Origin: Chara braunii
Lineage: Eukaryota > Streptophyta > Charophyceae > Charales > Characeae
Length of the DNA stretch: 21,051 bases
NCBI GenBank assembly: GCA_003427395.1
Contig: BFEA01000360.1
Location: 969,375-990,425 of the forward strand
Direction of reading: 5' to 3'
Below are positions 1 through 9,146 of the stretch, one piece after another. Position 1 is the stretch's first letter, and every line of letters starts with the position of its first letter. Made by a program: the position numbers and the translations under genes. Below the pieces are notes generated by a model that saw only the letters and a list, made by a program, of their open reading frames with translations, ran no database searches and was not told the DNA's origin.

Positions 1-76
<76 letters not shown>
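1..76. repeat. (CT)n microsatellite
   Basis: A perfect CT dinucleotide run of about 38 units starts at the window edge and probably extends beyond it. It is followed to about 200 by degenerate pyrimidine-rich DNA (CCCTCTTTCTCTCT and similar), so the + strand is almost free of purines here. On its own it is a simple repeat; its pyrimidine tail could also serve as the polypyrimidine tract of the possible acceptor site at 218-219. Confidence 0.97.
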
Positions 77-81
<5 letters not shown>

Positions 82-219
82 TTTCTCTCTCTCTTCCTTT
101 CCCTCTCCCTCCGTCTTCCTCCATTCCTCCAAAACTCTTTAACCCCTAACCCTTTCGTCACCCCTTCCCCACCCCCATGGCATGTGACTAACCTCTACCC
201 TCACTAATTACATTGCCAG

Positions 220-553
220 GAAACGAACGGAAAGGAACTTAGTCCTCACTTGGTGGAAAGCGAGGGCAAGGGAAGGGTTGCCGGTCCCTTGTGCCACCAA
301 GAAGGAAAGTATACGGAACTATTGAGAGCATTTGCGAAAGCAAAAAGGAGTGCTGATTTTGGACGAGGTCAGTTTGACTCAACCATCTTCCCCGACTGCA
401 TGACTAAGGTGAAGGCATGGTTTTGCTTGAGGGAAGGGGAAGACAACCAAAGGATCATCGAAGGGCAAAGGAAACCTAGGCNTGTGGGAAGGGGCGGTGT
501 GTTGACCCCAATGGGGATTGTATTTGGTCCATGCTTTGTGTGGTGTTGTGCAG
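220..553 (+). other. possible exon-like open segment
   Basis: An open frame runs from 220 to a TAG at 559-561 (about 113 codons, one containing the N at 482). It is flanked by signals that resemble splice sites: pyrimidine-rich DNA and a CAG ending at 219 on the left, and CAG|GTGAGT on the right with GT at 554-555. The product begins with charged residues and contains AFAKAKRSADFGRGQF and DCMTKVKAWFCLREGEDNQR; I recognise no domain. It may be an exon of a host gene, a transposon fragment or chance. The start is undefined because no ATG is used near the left edge. Low confidence. Confidence 0.22.
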
Positions 554-561
554 GTGAGTAG

Positions 562-3038
562 CTTGGGATGGGTGTCGAGCGGGACTGGATCCGCCAGAAA
601 TCGATAAGGGAAGGACTTACACCTTGCATAAACTATGGATGCAGGATGGGGTTGATGGTCGGATGCTTGGGTGAGTGGTAGACGCCTGGATGTGGTTTGT
701 GTGACGATTGAATGCAATGACTCTCTTGAATGCAATGCAAGCCCGGAAGGACTAAGGGCAGTCTTGGATAGGTGAATGCAACGCTAGTGGCTCAAGCAAA
801 AAAAATGTAGCGGCTAAGGGTTCGGGCGATGCCGTCCCACCCCAAGGATGCCGTAAGGGCTGTCTTGATCCACTAGACTTAGCGAAAAGGTGTGTGGCCC
901 AATGGATGACGCTTGGCCTACACACGGAAAGAAGATAAGCTCTCAAAGAACTCCCTGGACTGCCTGCGTATTGGAAGGAGCAATTGCCTGACCAGACTTA
1001 ATTGAATCGAGAAAACGCCACGAGTGGACGAAGAGCTACCATCTTAACGCGAGAGCGGAGCTACATCCCCCAATGTAAAGTCGTCTCGCAAACGGTCCAT
1101 CCCCATCCATCTCAAAGCACTAGGTGGGGGTGCCCCTGGGACGAACGACCCGCGCCCTGAGCGTGATTGTGGGCGGGTCGAGCCAAATGGGACCCGCAGT
1201 GGGGTCGACTGAGGCTCGAAAGTCCTTCAGCGTACGGCCCCTACAAAAATGGTGGAGGTGCCGAGTAATGGGTTAAACTGACCCATACGGTCTCGAGGGG
1301 GGGGGCCCGACGCATGACTGAGAACACAAACATAAAGATAAGGAATATGGACTTGTGTGTGCTCTATCCTTTGAGAGAATCAGATTTGAGGGTGGTTGGG
1401 CGCATGGCAAGGCCAGGCCTGGAGGAAGAACATGCATGCTTGCACTTTTGCTCAGCCATCTCGTTTGGAGATGACTCTAGTCCTCCTTCCCTTGGACTGA
1501 TGTTCGTCAGGCCAGCGAAGCCTTGGGTAAGCCGCAGGTCGACCCTTCCTCTTCGTGCGAAAGAAGGGCTCCGGTTACCTTGCAGGCGGTTGGGATTCCG
1601 GGCTAGTCCGGGTTCCAATGAAAATCCCGCGGCGGAGCTATCCGACCGACCTTGGTGCCTTCTCTCCTCTTCGGAGCCCAGCGGGCTCCGTGCACCACAC
1701 TTAAATGCTTGAAGGAACCTCATATGAACACAAACGGTAATCGAGAAGGAACAATCCTGCCCTATGAACGGACACACAAGCGAAGATAAGGGAAAGAAGG
1801 GAGTTGCTAGACTCCAAAAAAACTAGCTCACCTTTGAAGATGCTCACGAAAAAGAACCGGGCACTATGTATGGAATTTAGGGGTGAGTGGCACACACTGT
1901 CCTGAGTAAAAACCTGTGAGCAATGGGTCGGAAGCGCCGGGTGCACCAAGGGAAAAACACTTGTTCTATGTGTGTCCCACTTGGGACTTGTGATTGCATG
2001 ACTGGGATTTTCGAGCGCCCTGCCATTTGGAAGGAAAGGAGGGGTCTGCACCGGCCACTGCGGGTTGCCAAACATCATTATCTTTGCAGACTGCCTTTTG
2101 TTCGTATGCGGGGGTCAGGCCCCTGAGCTGTCTAATGGGAGTTTGTCACGTCGAGTGCTTATTAGCATTCTCGTCCGTGCGGTGACGGGCTTCGGCTCGG
2201 TTGATCTGTCGGGCGGGGTGTGAAACATTCCTCAGGCGGGGCCTAGCTTGTGGACTGGCGGAGGGAGTAGCACTGCGTGGGGGCAAAGACGGAGTCTGGG
2301 AGGCGATCAGTAGCTTCTCGTAGCCTGGCTTGGAGAAAGGTTGTTCCTTATCGGACCAATGGAAGTGAGTGCCCGGACGACTGGCTTCAATGGCCCTACC
2401 GAGATGTGCGGGGTGATTCCCGAGATTAATGGTGGGTACACGAGCGACAAGTCGGGATGGGGTATTCTGGGTACGGAGGAAAGGGCGAATGCCTTGCCGG
2501 GACCTGGGTACCGCGCTCGCGACGGTTGAGCTGCGCTTGAGGTATGGGATAAAACCCTGCCGATAGTGACAGTGGAGAGACCATTTCCGGGGAAAAGGTC
2601 GGTGAGGAGATGACCGACATGTGTGCGATATTTGCTTGAGTTTTGCTTTTTGTACCTCCCTCTGTAAAGTTGCCTGATGAATGTTGGATGGGACCGAGCT
2701 TCTAAGTCTATTCTCACCTTCAAGTCTAAGTCCGCACGAGTGAGAGAGCATGAGGAAGAGGCTGGATAGGAGTCGAAAGAAAGTGGAACCAAGAGAAAGG
2801 AATGCGAGCCACTGGTGATCGATTGGGGGTATGGTAGGGTAACAGCACCTGGGAAGTGGATAAGAAAAGTTAGGAAGATCCGGATGAGGGGTCTGAAAAC
2901 AACTCTCATCGAGAAGTGGAAAGGGAACCATATGGCCATGAGGGGCCGTGTGGTGCTCTCATGTGAAAACAGGACGAGCGTCGGGGAAGCAAGATAGCGC
3001 GATGGTTGTCGCCTCCGGTCTACTCTAGTGGCCCGGAA
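562..3038. other. stretch without a supportable gene
   Basis: I see no ORF here with family features. The longest open frames are on the minus strand (about 261 and 210 codons between 2146 and 2939). They overlap each other in different frames and are rich in Pro, Ser and Arg, as expected opposite a purine-rich strand. Small local features are a run of nine G at about 1298-1306, a weak inverted repeat ATGGGT/ACCCAT around 1268-1286, and GACCCGC/GCGGGTC around 1148-1180. If the retroelement downstream has a left LTR and primer-binding site it should lie here or further left, but I could not identify either. Confidence 0.5.
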
Positions 3039-3806
3039 ATGCCTGTAGACGTAAGGGATGGGGTGTCTGTTGTTCTCCCGGAAGAAGGGATGTGAACCGA
3101 CCTGGAGCCAGCCTATGAAACAGTGATGCTGGACGAGAAGGGCGCGTTCCTCTGGATAGAGACAATCTGGACTAAGGTCAGCCTGACGACACTTTCGCCT
3201 AGCCTGATGGACCTAGAATTCTGGGGAACAGTGGAAGCTCGAGGATGGGTCTACCTATCACAGGAATTGGAAAATGGAATGGTAGTGGGACTAGTATTGG
3301 GCACGGCACCGGATCAGCTGTTTAGGCAAGCGGAACGGGAAGTGGTGTGGGCAGCGTGTCAGCGGGCAGAAATGGAGATGGAAAGGATGGAGGTACGAGT
3401 TGAACTCGGGGACCGGAAAAAAATGAGACGACCTCTTAGGACAATGAGGTGCGTGTTGCCCCCGTTTCTGGTGGATGCAGTCTTTGGGACCAGGGATAGA
3501 CTGGAACGTATATGCCAATCGATGACACGCCTAAGGCTGTACCAATGTGCTAGACAAGACTTCTTTAAACTGTCGGTGGAAGCAGGGTCGTTTGAAGGAA
3601 ACTGGGCGGAAGAATTAGCTGAGGTGTTAAACCTCCTCAGCACAGACGAAGTCTTTGTTCCTAGTCTGGTGTATTGGCAGATAGTTTACCGAAACGTGAC
3701 AGCAGAGGAAACCTTCTTGGAAGGGGTGAAAGAGTTGTTCTTGGACGAGGAGGATGATTTCAGTGATGAGGAGGACGGGGACGAAATAGAGGACTGGGAT
3801 TTCTGA
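3039..3806 (+). pseudogene. tandem ORF family, copy 1 (broken by one TGA)
   Basis: Frame from ATG 3039 to TGA 3804-3806, 255 residues, interrupted by TGA at 3093-3095; the uninterrupted part begins with GTG 3123. Function unknown. It aligns with three downstream neighbours along most of its length: a V-x-LP start near residue 16, FLWIETIW near 45, a WVYLSQELENGM segment, CVLPPFLVDAVFG near the middle and a GSFEGNWAEELAEVL block. It ends in a very acidic tail (DEEDDFSDEEDGDEIEDWDF) that the other copies lack or have only weakly. No signal peptide, membrane segment or catalytic motif is apparent. The internal TGA lies in the column where copy 2 has Trp, so TGG to TGA is the simplest change. It is probably an extra ORF of the retroelement; a host gene cluster is the alternative. 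Confidence 0.7.
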
Positions 3807-3863
3807 AGGGGGGGTGGCTTACCTAGGGGAAACGGGTTGTCGACTATGTGCAGGTAGGGAGCG

Positions 3864-4571
3864 ATGGCCCTGAAACTCGAATTATGGGGCTGCACATGGG
3901 AACCAAGACGAGTCGGAAGGGGAGTAGAAATGTCAGTACCGCCAAGCAATGAATGGAAGGGGACCGCATGTGATTGGCAGGGATATGAGATTGTGCCGGA
4001 GCTGTCGTACCTATGGATAGAGCGTGTTTGGAACCCGTTGAGGGAAGAGGAAGGATGGGAAGAGATTGCGGAAGGAAGGGTGGAATCAGTCGGGACGATC
4101 GTTCTCTCAGAGCAAGGTTGACACCTGTTCTGCACAACGCTCGCGGCAAGGGCTCGGCAGGCGGGGGAAAGGTTTGCTAACAAGGGTTGGGATACGGTCA
4201 GCAGTAGAGTCGTGATGGGAGGATGGAAGGAATTTAAACCGCCTGGCACTCGAATCAAGACCTGGGTGCCCGAGTTCGTGGCGGACTGGTTTGGGGGGTT
4301 TTATCACATAACAGGGGTAGCCGACACGATGGAGCGAATACACGTGAACTGCGCGTGGCTAGCAGGGGAATTTTATAGGACATCCTTGAAATTCGGGCCC
4401 TTCCACGGCGATAGAGCCCAGGAGGTCCTTATCATTTTGGACATTGAAAGGAACGACCGGCAGGAGGTGGCCCCAGAAACTAGGGAGGCCATAATCCGCC
4501 GTTAGGTAGCAACAACACCCTGTTATATGGATGATGTGTTCAAACTGTTCGAGGTACTGTGGTTCGACTAA
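3864..4571 (+). pseudogene. tandem ORF family, copy 2 (broken by TGA and TAG)
   Basis: Frame from ATG 3864 to TAA 4569-4571, 235 residues, with internal TGA at 4119-4121 and TAG at 4503-4505. It shares the family pattern: V-x-P start, Trp residues five and twelve positions later, YLWIERVW, then GGWKEFKPP, WVPEFVADWFGG, SLKFGPFHGDRAQEVL and a C-terminal YMDDVFKLFE. The first stop falls in the G-W-H column of copy 4 (GWH there, G-stop-H here). The second falls where copy 3 has Glu in VVRRE. Reading through both stops keeps the alignment without frame change, so the gene decayed by point mutation. It begins 57 bp after copy 1. Function unknown. Confidence 0.7.
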
Positions 4572-4693
4572 GCGCTGGAAAGCCGTGGGGCCAGGCAAAC
4601 ATGGGAAAAATTGTTAAGACAAGGGAATGGGGTGTCTGGCCATTGTAGGGTTCAGCGCGGATCGCGAGCCGGGAGATCAAAGGCGAGCGCACG

Positions 4694-5467
4694 ATGGCGC
4701 AAAGAAGGACGTTCCTTGAAGAGCGCCCTTTGGGCATTGAACCACCTAGGGAAGTACCGAGTGGGATAGAGGTTAGCTTGCCGGCAATAGGCGAGGGATG
4801 GCACCAGGTGGCGGATTGGGTCGGGATCGAGCTTGCGGAAAATATGGTTTATTTGTTGACGAAAGTTGAGTGACGTGCGACTGAGAATGGGGAATGGAAC
4901 CCGGACCCACGGGGGCACGTGCGTGCAGAAGGGCGGTTGTATATATCAGAAAACGGGTGGAGGGAGTTCGGAGTTCGGCTGGCATCTGGAGAAGACCCGT
5001 TGAGCATGTTTGAGGGGGCATGGCAGTTAGTATGGCGAGCGGAGTTTGAGTTCGCAGATCCCGGGGTTGGCGATGTAACAGCAGACCTTAGGGTAGCCAC
5101 GGTCGGGAGTTTCGAATTGCCTAGTGAAAATGTACGAATGAGGCTGCCGCCCTTCTTTCTGGAAAAGTTGGGCGGTTTGGAACTTGTTAGACAAGCAGTA
5201 GCCGACCTCGCAAGCCTGACATATGAAGAGGCGATGGTACATCGAGAATACTACCGGGCCTTCTTAAAAATGGGGCCGTTTAGCTGAGAGCAGAAGTATG
5301 AGGTGTTGCGCATCCTGCATGCTGTGTTTAGTACCAGACCGAGGGTTCCGGTCGTGGGAAGTGAGGTCCTGTGGGGTGTCGTCCGGCGGGAAATAAACCT
5401 AGGGATGGCATACGTAGATGATGTGTACCGATTATATGAGCAGATGGAGGAGGGAACACGTCGGTAA
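4694..5467 (+). pseudogene. tandem ORF family, copy 3 (broken by two TGA)
   Basis: Frame from ATG 4694 to TAA 5465-5467, 257 residues, with TGA at 4871-4873 and 5285-5287. Family landmarks are EVSLP, W and W six residues apart, a YISENGWREFGVRLASG segment, GSFELP, RLPPFFLEKLGG, FLKMGPF and AYVDDVYRLYEQ. The distance from the LP motif to the [FY]-L segment equals that of copies 1 and 2 residue for residue. The first TGA aligns with the Trp of the LWIE-x2-W motif, the second with the Gly of GPF-x-G. It begins 122 bp after copy 2. No known domain recognised. Confidence 0.7.
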
Positions 5468-5616
5468 TAGGGCCGAAGAGAGGGGAAAGAAATTGAAGGG
5501 GAAAAAAAGCGCCAGGCTAGGGATCGGGGAGTTGTTCGGGCGGAAAATTGAAGACCAAGTGGAATAAGCAAACTCGCGTGCTGTTTAAAACTGTGCAGGG
5601 GACTTCTAAGTCAGAA

Positions 5617-6402
5617 ATGGCGATGGGACGCGTCCGGATCCCGCGACGACCCATGCACCCGTGGCCACCCACGAAAAACGGAGGTGGATGGGAGGTGTCG
5701 CTCCCAGCAAGCTACATGATTCAAGGATTGGATACCGAGTGGAGAGTCGTGACCCTGAGAAGAGGTCAGACGTTCATGATGGTGGAATGTTTGTGGGATG
5801 GTTTGAGAATTAACCGGGGACCGGGGGACGACCTGTACACCAATCTTAGGGTGACGGGGACCGTATACCTGCCAGAACTTGGGTGGCACATGTTAGGAAC
5901 GGAATTGGCGCTAGGTCACGGGTTGCTACCAATCTTCCAGAGGGCTACTAGGGTGTTGAACAGGGTGGGCCAAGAAGTGCGGGGGAGAAGAAACGTGGGA
6001 TTAAGAACTCGGGTGGAGGTCGGAGGGTGGCGAGAGTTTAAGGCCCCAATGACTGGGTTGAGGTGTCGAGTACCTCGTTTCATGGTGGACTTGGTATTCG
6101 GTAGCCTCAAGAGAGCTAGGGACCTGGTGGACTCGACCTTGATCTGGATCCACCTCTTTCGGTCACAAACAACGAGCATGTTCTACGATGTGTCGGTCAG
6201 ACATGGGCCGTTCTGGGGGAATCAGGCCTAGGAACTACTCGAATTACTCGAGATCTTGATATTCGGATTGCCCCACCTGTCGTTTGAAGAATATGAGCCA
6301 ATAATTATCAGGGAAATAGAGATGGGGGAAAATTACCTTGCTGGGTTGGCCGACCTTTTCGAGGAAGCGGATGAGCAGGGCAGGCCTGAGGAACCAGCAT
6401 GA
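5617..6402 (+). pseudogene. tandem ORF family, copy 4 (broken by one TAG)
   Basis: Frame from ATG 5617 to TGA 6400-6402, 261 residues, with a single TAG at 6229-6231. A TTG-initiated extension to 5548 is possible, but ATG 5617 (MAMGR) is preferred because family similarity begins shortly after it. It is the best preserved copy: WEVSLP, MMVECLW, YLPELGWHMLGTELALG, GGWREFKAP, RVPRFMVDLVFG, VRHGPFWGNQ, then stop, then ELLELLEIL and an acidic end. The TAG sits in a column with Glu or Gln in copies 1 and 2. The N-terminus is basic and Pro-rich (RIPRRPMHPWPP). It lies 458 bp before the gag ATG on the same strand. Function unknown. Confidence 0.72.
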
Positions 6403-6436
6403 GAAAACGCGTTAGAAAGAGGTAGGGAAATAAAGG

Positions 6437-6738
6437 ATGGGTATTAAGATGAGTAGACAGGCATCAGCAAAAGAGGGGCAATGGTTGGATTTCCGGTCGA
6501 CCCAACGATGCGGCAGGGAGGAACTAGGAAAACCACCCGCTCCAAGAATTTTGGGGCACCTGGATGCCAATAAGCCAAAAGGGCCATACCCGATAGGAAA
6601 GCCACTGGGCTCAGGCACCGCCCTAAGAATCTAAGCGCGGCAGTAAAGAAATGCCAAGCAGCGGCGGCAAGTTCCCCGGCGGAAGAAAACCTGGAGGACG
6701 CCCTGGAAAAGAAAAGTCTGAAGAGTCGGGCCGATTAA
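6437..6738 (+). pseudogene. small basic ORF with a frame change
   Basis: An ATG at 6437 (MGIKMSRQASAKEG) opens a 65-residue frame ending at TAA 6632-6634. It contains WLDFRSTQRCGREELGKPP and a GHLDANKPKGPYPIGKP segment. In the next frame, from about 6604 to TAA 6736-6738, the sequence continues as a plausible alanine- and charge-rich helix (NLSAAVKKCQAAAASSPAEE, then LEDALEKKSLKSRAD), so one indel near 6600-6620 probably split a protein of about 100 residues. I recognise no family. It lies between copy 4 and gag and could be a further accessory ORF of the element. A 30-codon ORF at 6651-6743 in a third frame is also open and may be chance. Confidence 0.4.
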
Positions 6739-6822
6739 CGTAAGACGCAAAAAACATGGGAATAGGCGGGTTCTAGGGCCGAGGCTAGGGCAGTTATGAA
6801 CAACCGGCCACTTTTTCGCAAA

Positions 6823-6847
6823 TTTTTTTTTTTTTTTTCATATGCAG
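6823..6847 (+). promoter_or_regulatory. possible 3' splice site before gag
   Basis: A run of 16 T (6823-6838) is followed by CATATGCAG, with the AG at 6846-6847, 13 bases before the gag ATG at 6861. A long polypyrimidine tract plus C-A-G is the usual shape of a eukaryotic 3' splice site. The ATG follows an A-run and has G at +4, a good initiation context. If used, it would make a spliced gag mRNA that skips the upstream ORFs. It could also be just a T-homopolymer. Confidence 0.4.
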
Positions 6848-6860
6848 GCTAGGTAAAAAA

Positions 6861-7143
6861 ATGGCGACTGAGGAAGGGATCGATGACCAGCAGAGCGGAG
6901 GGGATCAGGGCACGAATGGGGACGGGGAACGAAACGAGGGATCAGCCAGGGATCGAGAATCAGCCAAACTGGAAGGAACCCGAGAAGACGGAAAAGACGC
7001 CTCAGTTGGAGAAAGCTCAGGAAAAACTGGGGGTAGCAAAAGGGGACCGCAGGAAAACAGGGAAGGAGGAAACGATATGAGAACAAGCCCTCGGAACTGG
7101 AGCCACCCCTAAAAAGATAAAGGTCTCGGACGCCAGTCGAAAA
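6861..7143 (+). pseudogene. gag N-terminal region (frameshift and TGA)
   Basis: ATG 6861 opens a hydrophilic frame (MATEEGIDDQQSGGDQG) that stays open to 7112. The frame that joins the main gag ORF is open from at least 6883 (ENQPNWKEPEKTEKTPQLEK) to a TGA at 7078-7080 and then continues (EQALGTGATPKKIKVSDASR) directly into the coiled-coil of gag. So the natural start is probably ATG 6861, with a frame change somewhere in 6900-7000 and one nonsense change at 7078. The PKKIKV motif (about 7111-7128) looks like a monopartite nuclear localisation signal. Confidence 0.6.
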
Positions 7144-8544
7144 TTGGCAGAAATAGAAAAGCAGACGGCAGAATTTAAGGCAAGGCTTATCGAGCAGATG
7201 ATGGCCGAGGATGAGGAGGACCCCCAGGGCACAGGGTCACGTGAGGGACGCAGGACCGGTCAGGACGAGACCAGGTATGAGGAGAAGGATAATAGCCACA
7301 AAAGAACGCCTAGCAAGAAGGGGAAGGACAAGAACGACCCCCCGGCGGAGGGGACGAAAAACGCTATGACCCCGCCTGCCATCGACAGCGGCACTAGCCG
7401 ACTGCCAGCCACGCCAAAAGTAACAGGGGCGTGCGACGGACTCTGGAGCCTTAGGGAAAGGGTGCTAGGATGGTTCGACCCAGAAGGAACGTCGAAAACC
7501 AGGGAAAAGCAGAGGGAAAGCAAGGAAGGGGAAGGGACCAGTGCAGCCGGAGAAGCGGGTGGCTCCGAAGATGGTCTCAAGAGAGTAGTCGCCACCCTCA
7601 CCAAGACGCTGAACAAGAACCAGGGGTATCTCGCAGATGCAAAAAAGAAACTCACGTTCGATGGGGCCAACATTACGGAGTTTCTAGTAGATTATGAGAA
7701 CCTAGCAGCCTTACTAAAATGGACAGAAGAGAAAAAGATGGAGCACCTAGGGCAGCACGTGTCGCTAAGCTTGGGAAGGGACATTATGGCCATCGTCGCC
7801 TCAAGTGGATCCTGGAAAGAAACCAGGAATGAGATGATGAAGAAATACTTGAAGGCAGAGAAAATGGCAACAGAGGCCGAATTAGCCGCATTCCAGAGAA
7901 AAAACTATGCGACTTACAACGATTTCCTAAGGGCGTTCACGTTAGTGGCTCTGCAAATTCCCGGGGTAACAGACCGCATAATGAGTAAATACTTCCTCAG
8001 AAAGTTTTCCGAGTTTGATAAAGATAAGATTTTGTCAGCATACCAGCAGACCAGTAAGTTCGAATACACGAGAGATGTGGACTTCAGCACCGTAACAGAC
8101 CTTGCAGAAAAAACAGTGGTCACCGAGACGCTAGCCCTGCTTAAGGAAGGGGAGGTCATAGATCTCACCGGAAAGACGGGGGATAAGGTCAAGAAGGGGA
8201 TAGAGAGCCTGCACGAACGAGTGCACGGGGTTGACAGCAAGATGGACAGAATGGAAAGCGCGTTATTAGTGATGCAGGCGCAAGTATCCCGACCCGCCCT
8301 CCCGCCCCAAGAAGCCGTGGTTTCGGCAGCTGTAGCAAACCGGGGATTTGGCAGGAGGGACCCGGCCAACGAACAATGCAAATATTGCACCATGATTGGG
8401 CATTTCGTACCGGCCTGCCCGAGATTCAATCACGACATCGAGCGGCAAAGGTGCAGCAGGTCCCTCAAAGGCGAGATCCTCCCAGGGGTGAGCGCGTCAA
8501 TTGGAACTCGCCAGGGGGGATGCAGCGAGCCGTCATCCTCCTGA
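7144..8544 (+). CDS. gag: Gag polyprotein of Ty3/Gypsy element
   Basis: Main gag frame of 466 codons; the printed start (TTG) is only where the frame reopens after the 7078 TGA. Order: a charged coiled-coil (residues 1-35), a Lys/Glu/Pro-rich spacer, a capsid-like helical region from about residue 168 (KLTFDGANITEFLVDYENL) to about 330, a VIDLT motif at 338-342, a second helical segment, and a CCHC zinc knuckle C-x2-C-x4-H-x4-C at 412-425 (8377-8418) that should bind genomic RNA. The last ~20 residues after GEIL are out of frame: the natural continuation (DPPRGERVNWNSPGG) is in the next frame from about 8484. The join lacks a classic slippery heptamer, so I read it as an indel rather than programmed frameshifting. 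Confidence 0.9.
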   Translation: MAEIEKQTAEFKARLIEQMMAEDEEDPQGTGSREGRRTGQDETRYEEKDNSHKRTPSKKGKDKNDPPAEGTKNAMTPPAIDSGTSRLPATPKVTGACDGLWSLRERVLGWFDPEGTSKTREKQRESKEGEGTSAAGEAGGSEDGLKRVVATLTKTLNKNQGYLADAKKKLTFDGANITEFLVDYENLAALLKWTEEKKMEHLGQHVSLSLGRDIMAIVASSGSWKETRNEMMKKYLKAEKMATEAELAAFQRKNYATYNDFLRAFTLVALQIPGVTDRIMSKYFLRKFSEFDKDKILSAYQQTSKFEYTRDVDFSTVTDLAEKTVVTETLALLKEGEVIDLTGKTGDKVKKGIESLHERVHGVDSKMDRMESALLVMQAQVSRPALPPQEAVVSAAVANRGFGRRDPANEQCKYCTMIGHFVPACPRFNHDIERQRCSRSLKGEILPGVSASIGTRQGGCSEPSSS

Positions 8545-9131
8545 ATAACTTAGAGATAGCGGTCGTAGAAGCAGAGCCAATAGCCGAGATTGTTTGGGAC
8601 CAGCCAAGGGGACGGGGACCACAGGCCAATTTTATCCTAGAAAGCAATTCGCAGGATAGGGTAAATATCACCACCCGTCGGGCCGGCGCAGAAAAGAAAC
8701 TTATTCAAGATACAGTAATGGAAGAACTCGCAAGGACTAGCACGGGCCAGCAAGAGGCCGAAGCCGGGGATCAAGAGAAGGTCTATGGGAAGCCAAGGGA
8801 GGAGGAACCGGTAACGGCAAAAAAGAAGTTCAGGTATCAAATTCCGATCCTGACTTCGCCAGAAATCGATGGCACCTTGAGTAAGTTACTGGGTACCATG
8901 GTATCCGTGTCTTTTCAGACTATGCTGCAAGCCAGCCCGAGGCTGCTTAAAGGGCTTAGGCAGTTGCTAACGCGTAAGCGCGTAGAGGTAGAGGAGGCCC
9001 CGGAACTGCAAGAGCAGAACACGGAAGAGGCCGAGGCGCCACAAGGAGTCTCCAACCTCCAAAGCATCCCAGGGGGCCTAAAAGATTTGGAAAAAGCTTT
9101 TGCTGACATTCGTCTGAACCTGCCGGACTGA
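8484..9131 (+). pseudogene. gag-protease linker region of pol
   Basis: The open frame really begins near 8484, although it is open from 8376 in the shadow of gag. It starts with GERVNWNSPGGMQRAVILLN and AEIVWDQPRGRGPQANFI, then a charged stretch, then RYQIPILTSPEIDGTLSKLL with an LGTMVSVSFQTMLQASPRLL helix. A region of this kind precedes the protease in the Ty3-type elements I know, where its role is poorly defined. It ends at TGA 9129-9131 in LNLPD-stop-EGGEV and the same frame goes straight on into the protease, so the stop is a nonsense mutation in one long ORF. Confidence 0.75.
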
Positions 9132-9146
9132 GAAGGTGGTGAAGTC

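Noticed and set aside
1247-1266. TGGTGGAGGTGCC as a tRNA primer-binding site
   Set aside because: It begins with TGG as a primer-binding site should, but the reverse complement does not continue into a credible T-loop, and no LTR end (CA) with a matching partner was found.
2146-2939. Overlapping minus-strand ORFs of 261 and 210 codons
   Set aside because: They overlap in two frames of the same strand, are Pro/Ser/Arg-rich and lie opposite purine-rich DNA, which depletes stops on that strand. No motif or start context supports them.
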